Shown here one piece after another: positions 43,278 to 50,362 of a stretch of DNA of 64,000 bases. The stretch comes from Myxococcaceae bacterium (lineage in GTDB: Bacteria; Myxococcota; Myxococcia; Myxococcales; Myxococcaceae). A model generated the notes under the pieces. That model saw only the letters and a list, made by a program, of their open reading frames with translations, was not told where the DNA came from and did no database searches. The position numbers and the translations under genes were made by a program. The stretch is from the NCBI GenBank assembly GCA_016793095.1, contig JAEUJQ010000034.1, positions 1 through 64,000 of the forward strand. The letters are read 5' to 3'. Numbering within the stretch: the first letter of the stretch is position 1; every line of letters begins with the position of its first letter.

Positions 43278-43543
43278 GACGCGATGTCCGGCAGGACGAG
43301 AAAGAGCTGGGTCGCGAAGCGGCTCAGTTGCTGGCCGATCCACGGCCCCGCGACCACCAGCGAGAGCACCGCCGCGCCGAGCTTCGGCACCACCGACAGG
43401 GTGCTGTCCTGGATCGACGTGGCGGCCTGCATCAGGCTCATCAGGAACCCGACGAGCAGGCTCGCGATGATGGGCGGCGTCGATGCGAGCACCATCAACA
43501 GCAGGGCTTCACGGGCGAGCGAGAGGATCAGGGCGGTGTCCAT
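43274..43543 (-). CDS. sctS: Type III secretion export gate protein SctS
   Basis: Seen: 89 aa from ATG 43543; two hydrophobic hairpin helices with ASTPPIIASLLVGFLMSLMQA and SIQDSTLSVVPKLGAAV, typical of FliQ/YscS. Located between sctR and sctT as in nearly all type III loci. Confidence 0.94.
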   Translation of the reverse strand: MDTALILSLAREALLLMVLASTPPIIASLLVGFLMSLMQAATSIQDSTLSVVPKLGAAVLSLVVAGPWIGQQLSRFATQLFLVLPDIAS

Positions 43544-43549
43544 GGCCGT

Positions 43550-44284
43550 TCACCGGTACGCGAGGATGAGGCCGCGGCTGAGCAGCGCCCACCCGTCGAC
43601 CGCGACGAAGAGGAGGATCTTGAACGGCAGGCTCACCTGGCTCGGGCTGAGCGTCTGCATGCCGAGCGCGAGCAGCACGTTCGCGAGCAACATGTCGAGC
43701 ACCAGGAAGGGCAGGAAGATGAGGAAGGCGATGATGAAGGCCTCCTTCAGCTCGGTGATGACGAACGCGGGGATGACGATGGCCAGATCGTCCTCGCTCA
43801 CCTGCGCCGAGGGGTCGGCGCCCCGCAGCTCCTTCGCCATGTCGACGAAGCGCGCCCGCTCTTCCGGGCTGCCGTGCTTCACGAGGAACTCGCGCAGCGG
43901 CCCCACGATCTCCCCTGCACGGCTCACCAGCTCGCGGCCCATGCCCACTTCGGCCTCGGCGGCGCGGCCGGCGTTCCACATGCGCTCCATGGTCGGCGCC
44001 ATCACGTGGGCGCTCAGCACCGCGGCGAGCCCCGTCAGCACCATCGTCGGCGGCGCCTGCTGGGTGCCGAGCGCCGACCGCACCATCGAGAGCACCACGA
44101 CGATCTTCGAGAAGCTCGTCAGCATCACGATGGCGAACGGCACCAGCGCCAGCGCGGCCATCAGGCCCATCATCTGCACCTGGTTGCTGGCGATCGAGCC
44201 GGACTCGACCTGCAGCGTGCCTGGTTCGCGGGCTGCCGCGAACGTCGGGAGGAGGGCGAAAGCGAGGAGGGCGAAGCGGGTCAT
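43550..44284 (-). CDS. sctR: Type III secretion export gate protein SctR
   Basis: Seen: 244 aa from ATG 44284, overlapping the FliO-like stop. It has a cleavable-looking signal (MTRFALLAFALLPTFAAA), as flagellar FliP often has and most injectisome SctR lack. Core motifs: VPFAIVMLTSFSKIVVVLSMVRSALGTQQAPP, FVITELKEAFIIAFLIFLPFLVLDMLL and MQTLSPSQVSLPFKILLFVAVDGWALL. The signal peptide together with FliO suggests a flagellum-like branch. Confidence 0.95.
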   Translation of the reverse strand: MTRFALLAFALLPTFAAAREPGTLQVESGSIASNQVQMMGLMAALALVPFAIVMLTSFSKIVVVLSMVRSALGTQQAPPTMVLTGLAAVLSAHVMAPTMERMWNAGRAAEAEVGMGRELVSRAGEIVGPLREFLVKHGSPEERARFVDMAKELRGADPSAQVSEDDLAIVIPAFVITELKEAFIIAFLIFLPFLVLDMLLANVLLALGMQTLSPSQVSLPFKILLFVAVDGWALLSRGLILAYR

Positions 44285-44652
44285 GGCCTGTCCTCTTTCA
44301 GCGCCTGCGCCATCACAGCTGCGCGAGAAGACACGCGACGAATCCGGGTCCCTCCGTCGCCGTGGACGATGAGGAACGACCGTCCGTCCACCTCGATGAG
44401 CGCCACCCCCGACCGCGCCGACAGCCCCACCTTCTGGACCACCTGCAGTCGGGGCACCTTCGAGAAGCGTCGAGGCAGCTCGAGGCCACGCCCCCTCATG
44501 GCCCACAGCGCCAGCCCGCCGAGCACAACGGCGCCCAGGAGGATGCGCGCCGCGGTCGTCATCGAGCCACTCGAGACGGCGGTGGCCATCGCGAGCGCGA
44601 CCGTCAGCACCGCCGCGACCAGCAGCTTCTGGCGGGGCGAGAGCGCGTTCAC
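44281..44652 (-). CDS. FliO-like protein in a non-flagellar type III locus
   Basis: Seen: 123 aa from GTG 44652, overlapping the sctQ stop. Two hydrophobic segments (about 9-29 and 34-52) are followed by VPRLQVVQKVGLSARSGVALIEVDGRSFLIVHG, the FliO pattern of a small beta domain after a membrane anchor. FliO helps FliP oligomerise in flagella and is usually absent from injectisomes. Here it sits directly before sctR, the FliP homologue, with a 4-nt overlap, just as fliO precedes fliP. Confidence 0.72.
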   Translation of the reverse strand: MNALSPRQKLLVAAVLTVALAMATAVSSGSMTTAARILLGAVVLGGLALWAMRGRGLELPRRFSKVPRLQVVQKVGLSARSGVALIEVDGRSFLIVHGDGGTRIRRVSSRAAVMAQALKEDRP

Positions 44653-44876
44653 GGCACGTCCTCGAGCATCGCGGTGATGCGAGCCCCGATCTCGCCCTCG
44701 ACCTCGACCAGCTCGGCGAGCGCGACCGGCTTGCCCTCGATGCGCAGCGTCACCGTCTGCGCCGCGTTGATGTGGAGCGGCAGGATGGAGCCGGGGGCGA
44801 TGGTGCCCAGGTGGCGGATCGGCAGCTGGATGGAGGTGAGCTCGATCTCGACGGCGACGTTGAGGCTGGTGGACAT
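44649..44876 (-). CDS. Likely internal-start product SctQ-C (75 aa)
   Basis: In frame inside sctQ: ATG 44876 (MSTSLNVAVEIELTSIQLPI) is preceded by GGAG with 6 nt between. The product would be exactly the C-terminal SpoA domain. YscQ and SpaO are known to make such a short form, which is needed for the cytoplasmic ring. The site is seen; its use is inferred. Confidence 0.55.
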   Translation of the reverse strand: MSTSLNVAVEIELTSIQLPIRHLGTIAPGSILPLHINAAQTVTLRIEGKPVALAELVEVEGEIGARITAMLEDVP

Positions 44877-45863
44877 GGGGTTCTCCGTGGTGAGGGGGGC
44901 AGCCCGGGAGACGACGAAGCCATCGGCGCCGAGCTCGCCGGACAGCTCGAAAGAGCGGGTGAGAAAGCGGGCCGGGCCCTGGAACCGGCCCTCGTGAAGC
45001 CGGGTGCCCGCGAAGACGATGACGTCGCCCGCGGCGAGGTCGCCTACGTCGGCGCGGAGCAGCTGCGCCCGGCCAAAGCGCGCCCCGGCGGTGAGCACCA
45101 ACGACAGCAGGGCTTCGCTCGGAGGCGGCGGCTCGCAGACCGGAGCAGACTGAATCGCGAGCTGCAGCATCCTCGCGGGGACGAGCACGCGCGCGGTGCC
45201 GATCGGATGCGTGCCTGAGAGCTGAAGCTCGATCGCCAGGTGTCTGACGGTCGCGTCGATGCTGCGCAGGGCCTCACCCCGGTCCATCGTGACGTTCACC
45301 AGCCGCGGCGAGAAGCGGGCGTCGAACTCCGAGGCAGCGCGGAGGCCGGAGATCGTGCTGAGCGCGAGCCAGCCGAGCGCGGCGCTCTCCACGCGGGTCA
45401 GGTTGGTCACCGCGACGGCGCTCCCGTCACTCCCGGCCGCGACCTGGAGCAGGTGCCTGACCACGGGACCCTCGAGCTCGACGACGGCCATGGCCGAGGC
45501 CGACGAGAGCTCCACCACCACGAAGACCGCGTCCTTCGCGAGGTGCTGCAGCGGCTGCAGGGTCGCGTCGCGGAGCCGGGCCAGGGCGCTCACCGGCTCT
45601 CCGAGCTGTTCCGTCAGTGCGGCCGTCGCCCGTCCCAGCGCCGCCATCGCCTCGTCTCGCACCGAGGTACGCGCGACGAGGTCGAGGTGGGCGCGGCTGA
45701 AGCGCTTGAGCGGCACCAGGGTGACCCGTCGCGCACGGGGCCTGGAAGGGGCGCTCACCTCGTCAGGAGCCGGCCCCACGACGGTCGTGGTCTCTCGCCT
45801 TTCGCGGTGCTTCGTGCGGCCCGCGCTCCTCGGTGGCTCCGGTCTGTGATTCGTCTCTCGCAT
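44649..45863 (-). CDS. sctQ: Type III secretion cytoplasmic ring protein SctQ
   Basis: Seen: 404 aa from ATG 45863 (GTG 45902 is a longer option). A basic, Arg-rich N-terminus, a poorly conserved middle, then a C-terminal SpoA (FliM/FliN-type) domain: VEIELTSIQLPIRHLGTIAPGSILPL, EGKPVALAELVEVEGEIGARI. It builds the sorting platform under the export gate. Its stop overlaps the FliO-like start. Confidence 0.85.
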   Translation of the reverse strand: MRETNHRPEPPRSAGRTKHRERRETTTVVGPAPDEVSAPSRPRARRVTLVPLKRFSRAHLDLVARTSVRDEAMAALGRATAALTEQLGEPVSALARLRDATLQPLQHLAKDAVFVVVELSSASAMAVVELEGPVVRHLLQVAAGSDGSAVAVTNLTRVESAALGWLALSTISGLRAASEFDARFSPRLVNVTMDRGEALRSIDATVRHLAIELQLSGTHPIGTARVLVPARMLQLAIQSAPVCEPPPPSEALLSLVLTAGARFGRAQLLRADVGDLAAGDVIVFAGTRLHEGRFQGPARFLTRSFELSGELGADGFVVSRAAPLTTENPMSTSLNVAVEIELTSIQLPIRHLGTIAPGSILPLHINAAQTVTLRIEGKPVALAELVEVEGEIGARITAMLEDVP

Positions 45864-45941
45864 GGGAGCGCGAGAGTTCACCCCTGATGCCAGCGCAACC
45901 ACCCGAGAAGACGAGAGAATCAGCCAGTCTCGCGCCCGGGA

Positions 45942-46382
45942 CTAGCGGAGCGTCTCCCGGACCAGGCGCGCCGCGAGGGCCTTCAGCGCGGGACTCACCG
46001 GGGTGGCCGCAGGTGGAGAAGCCGGTCGAAAGGCGGGGGGCAGCTGAGCGCAGAGGGCGGCGCGCAGGGCGGGTGGGCTCGAGCTCAGCAGCCGCTCGAC
46101 GCGCTCCCGAAGGCCGTCGCGCGGGCCAAACTCGAGGGCCAGCCGCGCCTGCCGCGTGGGTGAGTCGAGGTCGGCGAGCTGCTGGGCGAACACCCGGGCG
46201 CGCTGGCGGTGGGCCTGCCCGAACGCCTCCAGCAGCTCGGTGGCCCGCTCCTTCTTCAAGGCCACGACGAAGAGGGTCGTCTGCTCGACGAAGCCCATCA
46301 CGCGCGCCGGGTCCTTCTTCCCGACCCGAGCCTTGAGAAGGGGCGAGGCGTGGCCGAGGCGCGTCGGGGTGTCGGCGGCCAC
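45942..46382 (-). CDS. Unknown protein in the sctJ-sctQ slot (146 aa)
   Basis: Seen: 146 aa from GTG 46382, one base after the sctJ stop. No signal or membrane segment. Mostly helical, Arg- and Leu-rich (RQARLALEFGPRDGLRERVERLL), with a Pro-rich hinge before the last helix. In other type III loci this slot often holds the stator or accessory proteins SctK or SctL, but I see no diagnostic motif. It could be a diverged SctL/FliH- or SctK-like part. Confidence 0.65.
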   Translation of the reverse strand: MAADTPTRLGHASPLLKARVGKKDPARVMGFVEQTTLFVVALKKERATELLEAFGQAHRQRARVFAQQLADLDSPTRQARLALEFGPRDGLRERVERLLSSSPPALRAALCAQLPPAFRPASPPAATPVSPALKALAARLVRETLR

Positions 46383-46383
46383 G

Positions 46384-47193
46384 TCACGCCACCTTCCGCT
46401 GCACGTTCGCCGAGATCAGCGGGCGCTGCGGGGCGGGAGGGGCGGCGACGGGCGCGGCAGCACGGCGCTCCTTCTTGCGCATGCGGAAGAAGAGCACCAG
46501 GAGCGCAGCGGCCAGCACTGCCAGCACCAGACCGAGCACGACGATCATCGCGCGCAGACCGCTCTCTGGCGGCGCTGCGACTGACGGTGCCACGACCGGC
46601 GCCTGCACCCCCACCACGTCCAGCACCAGGACGACGTCGTCGGCATTGAGCCCGTCCACCGCCGCGGCGACCAGCGCGCGCAGCTCGCTGCGTTGCTGCT
46701 GGAGCCGCTCGAGGGCGTCCGGCTGCACGCGCAAGAGCACCGAGGCCTTCGACGGGGTGGCGGTGCTCCCGGGGCGGGGCGGCGCGGGCACCACCAGCTC
46801 GACGGCGGCCGACTTCACGCCGTCCATCGTCTCGAGCGCCTCTTCGATGTCGCCCTCCTGGGCCTCGAGCGCACGCAGCTTCTCGGCCTGTGGCGTCTCG
46901 ATGAGGCTGGCGGCATCGACGATCGCCTGGGTCGTCTTGCGGGCCTTTCGCGGCAGCTTGAGCTCGGTGAGGACCCGGAGCGCGTCGGTCGTCTTCGCGT
47001 CGTCGAGCTCGATGGCCCAGGTCGGCTTCTTGCCCTTCTCAGCCACCTTCTTCGCCTCGAAGCCGCGGGAGGTGAGCTCGGTGACGATCTCGTTCGCGTC
47101 GCGCTCGTCGAGGCCGTGCTGGATCTGCGACCTGCACCCAGCAGCGACGGTGACGGTGGCGGCAAGGAGGAGGCTTCGGGGGAGGGAGTTCAT
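46384..47193 (-). CDS. sctJ: Type III secretion inner-ring lipoprotein SctJ
   Basis: Seen: 269 aa from ATG 47193. Lipobox VAAGC, then RSQIQHGLDERDANEIVTELTSRGFEAKK, the YscJ/PrgK ring-building motif 1, a linker with LPRKARKTT, a second ring domain (EALETMDGVKSAAVELVVP and ALVAAAVDGLNADDVVLVLDVV), and a C-terminal transmembrane helix (about 215-237). It forms the inner ring of the inner-membrane base. No sctD gene is visible. Confidence 0.93.
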   Translation of the reverse strand: MNSLPRSLLLAATVTVAAGCRSQIQHGLDERDANEIVTELTSRGFEAKKVAEKGKKPTWAIELDDAKTTDALRVLTELKLPRKARKTTQAIVDAASLIETPQAEKLRALEAQEGDIEEALETMDGVKSAAVELVVPAPPRPGSTATPSKASVLLRVQPDALERLQQQRSELRALVAAAVDGLNADDVVLVLDVVGVQAPVVAPSVAAPPESGLRAMIVVLGLVLAVLAAALLVLFFRMRKKERRAAAPVAAPPAPQRPLISANVQRKVA

Positions 47194-47201
47194 GGCGTGC
47201 C

Positions 47202-47666
47202 TTAGACCTGCGTCTGGAGGACCTGCTTCACGCCGTTGGTGGCCTTCTCGACGACCTTCCCGGCGAGGTCGAGCTCCTGGCTGGCGCGGTACACGTGCGC
47301 CTGGAGCGAGAGCAGCTCGGCCGGGCTGAACGACTTCCCCGACTCCGCCAGCTCGAGGATCTGGTCCATGCGTGCCTGCGCCTGCTGGACCTGATCGAGC
47401 ATCTTCCCGGCGACCTGCTTCGTCTCGACCGCCGCGCCCACCTTCGTCGTCGACACCGCTTCCGCGCGGCAGGGCGCTGCCCGTTCGACGGCCTGTGAGT
47501 GCGTCTGCTGCTGGGCCTGGAGCGGGGCGTTCTCGAGGCGCTGCGGCTGCTGCGCGCCCTGCGCCTGGCCCTTCATCACCTTGCTGAAGCTGTCCGCGGG
47601 CTTGCCGACGGAGCCGGCGCCGGAGACCCCCGAGGGGCCGACGCCACCGAGTGGATTGATGGCCAT
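47202..47666 (-). CDS. sctI: Type III secretion inner rod protein SctI
   Basis: Seen: 154 aa from ATG 47666. A Gly/Gln-rich N-terminal half, then a helical C-terminus KSFSPAELLSLQAHVYRASQ, ELDLAGKVVEKATNGVKQVL and QTQV, the YscI/HrpB/PrgJ pattern. Other SctI proteins are 80-120 aa, so the N-terminal part is an extension. It follows the needle-like gene with an 8-nt spacer identical to that before sctJ. Confidence 0.82.
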   Translation of the reverse strand: MAINPLGGVGPSGVSGAGSVGKPADSFSKVMKGQAQGAQQPQRLENAPLQAQQQTHSQAVERAAPCRAEAVSTTKVGAAVETKQVAGKMLDQVQQAQARMDQILELAESGKSFSPAELLSLQAHVYRASQELDLAGKVVEKATNGVKQVLQTQV

Positions 47667-47674
47667 GGCGTGCC

Positions 47675-48139
47675 TCAGCGGATGTTGTTGATGGCGGCCT
47701 TCGCCGAGTCGTGCCGCACCTTCAGCACGTTGGAGATGGTGTTGTACTCGCGGCTCTCCTGCTGCATCGCCATCTGCATGGCCATCGAGCGGTTCGCCTC
47801 GGCGCGCATCTCGCCCATCATCCCCGCCATGTCTCCCGCGACGGCCGGGGCGGCGATGCCGCCTGAGCCGAGACCGGCGGTCGCTCCACCGCCAACGTTG
47901 ATGATGCCGCTCGACGCCGCCGAGGCCGAGCGTGCGCCCTGGCCGGCGAAGTTGGTGACGGCCGAGACCGCCGCGCTCACCACGCCCGCGCCCGGAATGC
48001 TGCCAAGGACCGCTCCGCTCACGACGCCCACTGCGTTGACGCCCTGCTGCAGAGAGGTCTTGAGCACCTCGCCGAACTCCTGCTTCTGGCTCTGGCGCGC
48101 GACGGTGGGGGTGACGGCGATCTGATCGATGCGGCTCAT
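47675..48139 (-). CDS. Needle-like (SctF-type) C-terminal domain protein, first gene of the type III operon
   Basis: Seen: 154 aa from ATG 48139 with GGAGGAA upstream. N-terminal half is Gly/Ala/Val-rich; a Met/Gln-rich helix leads to REYNTISNVLKVRHDSAKAA and INNIR. The last 22 residues match the end of PrgI-type needle proteins (NAQSNTVKVFKDIDAAIIQN then FR) at 10 positions, including S-N, K-V, D, A, I, N and the terminal Arg. Needle proteins are about 80 aa, so the first 75 residues would be an extension. The call is tentative; an unrelated helical substrate is the alternative. Confidence 0.6.
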   Translation of the reverse strand: MSRIDQIAVTPTVARQSQKQEFGEVLKTSLQQGVNAVGVVSGAVLGSIPGAGVVSAAVSAVTNFAGQGARSASAASSGIINVGGGATAGLGSGGIAAPAVAGDMAGMMGEMRAEANRSMAMQMAMQQESREYNTISNVLKVRHDSAKAAINNIR

Positions 48140-48243
48140 GGTGCGTTCCTCCAGCGAGTTGGTGGAGGGACGCAGAGCAGCAAGCATGCCGGCGCCAACC
48201 ACCTGGATTGGCGAGGCAATCGTCATCCGACGGAGAAGACTCC

Positions 48244-49455
48244 TCAGTCCCGCGCGAAGAACTCGAGCAGGTGCTCGCGCCGCAGGTGGGCGTCGTCCAT
48301 ACCGAGCTGGATGAGGTCGCGCGCGTAGGGGGCGTCGAAGAGCAGGTAGCTGCCGAGCTCGGCCTGGCTGAGGAGCTGACTGCCAGCGAGGCGGTGGAGC
48401 AGGCGGGTGGGGAGCGCCTCGTCTGACTCCTTCTTCGCGCGGGCCTCGAGGTGCGGTCGCGCGACCTCGGCGAGATCGCGTGATGGCCGCACGACGAGCT
48501 CATGAACGAAGCGGTACGGCTGCCCGCGGGTCGACACGAGGGCCGCGTTGAGCTGCTCGACGAAGGCAGCGCCTCCGAGTTGCCGGCCCCGCTCGACGAG
48601 CCCGTTGATCCGACGCAGCCGGGCGAGATCGTGATCGAGCCGGTCCAGCATCAGCGAGTTGAGCACCTTGCCGATCACCTGGGGGGTCGTGGGCAGCTCC
48701 TTCAGCTTCGGTGGCTCGATCGCGGCGCGGGGCCGGTGACCGAGCGAGAGGATCAGCAGGCGCTCGGCGCCGAGGCGCAAGGCGGGCGCGACCGGCGTGT
48801 TCTGCCGGACGAAGCCGTCGCAGTAGTACTCGTCGCCCACCTTCGCCGAGCGGAAGAGCAGGGGGATCGCAGCAGAGGCGAGCGCGTGCTCAGGCCCGAG
48901 GACGACCTCGGTCGCCACCGTCCACGGGTCGCGGCTCCACTCGGGCAGGCCAGCCTCCCGGCGCTGGACGAAGATCTGGCTGCGCCCGTCACGAATGCGC
49001 GTCGCGGTGACGGCGATCGCGTCGAACGTCTTCTTCGCGAGGTTGGCGGCGATGCGCGACCAGTCGATGCGTGAATGGACCAACTGCTCGAGCGGCTCTG
49101 GGTGAAGCAGATCGTACAGCCGCCACCCGTCTGGGCGTTCGTTCCGTCGGGTCGCCTTCCAGAGCTTGCGGCCGACGCTCCAGGCCGACTCGCCGGCGAC
49201 GCGGAAGACCTGCTCGAGCGACAGGCTGGTCCACAGGGACTCGAGGCCGCGCCCTTGCTCGGCCGGAGTGTCCATGGTCGCCGCGAGGTAGCAGCACGTC
49301 ATCGCTCCGACCGAGGTGCCCGCGAGGATGTCGAAGTGCACCAACGGCCGGACGTCGGGCGGGAGCTCCTCGCGCAGGTAGCGGATGATGCCCGCTTCCC
49401 AGGCACCCCGCGCCCCACCGCCGCTGCAGACCAGACCGATCTTCGGCCGCGTCAC
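48244..49455 (-). CDS. Patatin-like phospholipase
   Basis: Seen: 403 aa from GTG 49455, with GGGTGA upstream; GTG 49485 would add 10 residues. Oxyanion loop GGGARG (12-17), nucleophile motif GTSVG (Ser 48), and catalytic Asp in YYCDGFVRQ (Asp 213). No signal peptide. Such enzymes cleave acyl chains from phospholipids; ExoU, a type III effector, is of this family. It lies 104 bp upstream of the type III operon on the same strand, so an effector role is possible but unproven; housekeeping patatins look similar. Confidence 0.9.
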   Translation of the reverse strand: MTRPKIGLVCSGGGARGAWEAGIIRYLREELPPDVRPLVHFDILAGTSVGAMTCCYLAATMDTPAEQGRGLESLWTSLSLEQVFRVAGESAWSVGRKLWKATRRNERPDGWRLYDLLHPEPLEQLVHSRIDWSRIAANLAKKTFDAIAVTATRIRDGRSQIFVQRREAGLPEWSRDPWTVATEVVLGPEHALASAAIPLLFRSAKVGDEYYCDGFVRQNTPVAPALRLGAERLLILSLGHRPRAAIEPPKLKELPTTPQVIGKVLNSLMLDRLDHDLARLRRINGLVERGRQLGGAAFVEQLNAALVSTRGQPYRFVHELVVRPSRDLAEVARPHLEARAKKESDEALPTRLLHRLAGSQLLSQAELGSYLLFDAPYARDLIQLGMDDAHLRREHLLEFFARD

Positions 49456-49575
49456 CTGATCACCCAGACGTCGCTGATCAGCCACTTGCGCGGGCTGCCG
49501 GCCGGAAAATTGCGATCACGACAGGCCGATCCATCCTCCTGCATCGCTGTTGCACCCCACGCCGCGAGGAACCCG

Positions 49576-49902
49576 ATGATCAGCATCACTGCCCAGCCGC
49601 CAGCTCCCACGCGCAGTCACCCCCGTGTCGATGCGGGCTTCATGGTCAAGCTCTTCACGCAGGGCAAGGCCGTCCTCGCGAAGGCCGACAACCTGTCAAT
49701 GCAGGGGCTGCGGGTGGTGGGGGACTTCCTCGCGTCCGAGGAGCGCCTGACGCTGGCCATTCCGCTGCCCGACGATCGCGAGGTCGTGACGAAGGCCACG
49801 GTGCGTCGGCGGGACGAAGAGGCGATCGCCGTCGAGTTCGACCAGCTCGACTGGGACGACATGTTCGCGCTCGCGCGCTTCCTCCACCCGCGCCTGCCGT
49901 GA
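49576..49902 (+). CDS. Small PilZ-domain protein (108 aa)
   Basis: Seen: ATG 49576 with GAGGAA upstream. RSHPRVDAGFMVKLF, then DNLSMQGLRVVGDF (N-L-S-x2-G) and a beta barrel with RRRDEEAIAVEF. The first Arg box is weak, so ligand binding may be altered. Divergent from the patatin gene. Probably cytoplasmic. Confidence 0.75.
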   Translation: MISITAQPPAPTRSHPRVDAGFMVKLFTQGKAVLAKADNLSMQGLRVVGDFLASEERLTLAIPLPDDREVVTKATVRRRDEEAIAVEFDQLDWDDMFALARFLHPRLP

Positions 49903-49917
49903 TCGGTCGGTGAGGGC

Positions 49918-50301
49918 TCAGGCTGGCTTCTTCGCGCGCAACGCCGAGACCAGGTCCATCAGCTCGGCCCCGCGGAAGGGCTTGTGGATGTAGCCGTCAG
50001 CGCCGGCCTTCATGGCGACCTCGACGTCGCTCTTCTTCGCCTTCGCCGTCAGCATGTGCAGGGGGATCTTCGTGGTGTTGGCGTCGGCTTTGAGCATGCG
50101 GCAGACGGTGATGCCATCGAGCTGCGGGAGCACCACGTCGAGCAGGATGAGATCGAACGACTGCGTGCGCGCCAGCTTCAGCCCCTCAGCGCCGTTGGCC
50201 GCGGTCTCCACCACCACGTCGTTCTCGCTGAGCATGCTCCGCACGAGCTCGCGAATGACGGGCTCGTCCTCCACCACCAGGATGCGGAACGGCGTGCCCA
50301 T
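49918..50301 (-). CDS. Single-domain response regulator
   Basis: Seen: 127 aa from ATG 50301. Receiver fold with acidic pair ED (11-12), phospho-Asp 55 in LILLDVVLP, Thr 85 (HMLTAKA) and Lys 107 (HKPF). No output domain, CheY-like. Downstream of the permease gene on the same strand. Partner kinase not in the window. Confidence 0.93.
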   Translation of the reverse strand: MGTPFRILVVEDEPVIRELVRSMLSENDVVVETAANGAEGLKLARTQSFDLILLDVVLPQLDGITVCRMLKADANTTKIPLHMLTAKAKKSDVEVAMKAGADGYIHKPFRGAELMDLVSALRAKKPA

Positions 50302-50362
50302 GGCGGGCGCAGCATAGCCCGTCTCGAGGTGGGCTGATCTGCCCCTGATCGCATGGGAGGCG

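Noticed and set aside
39225-48139. Reading the type III genes as a flagellar cluster
   Set aside because: No flagellin, hook, rod, motor or FlhF/FlhG genes are nearby, and SctI and SctJ follow injectisome patterns.
48140-48243. Sigma-54-type promoter before the type III operon
   Set aside because: A TTGGCGCC and TTGCT pair is present but the GG to GC distance is wrong for a -24/-12 promoter.
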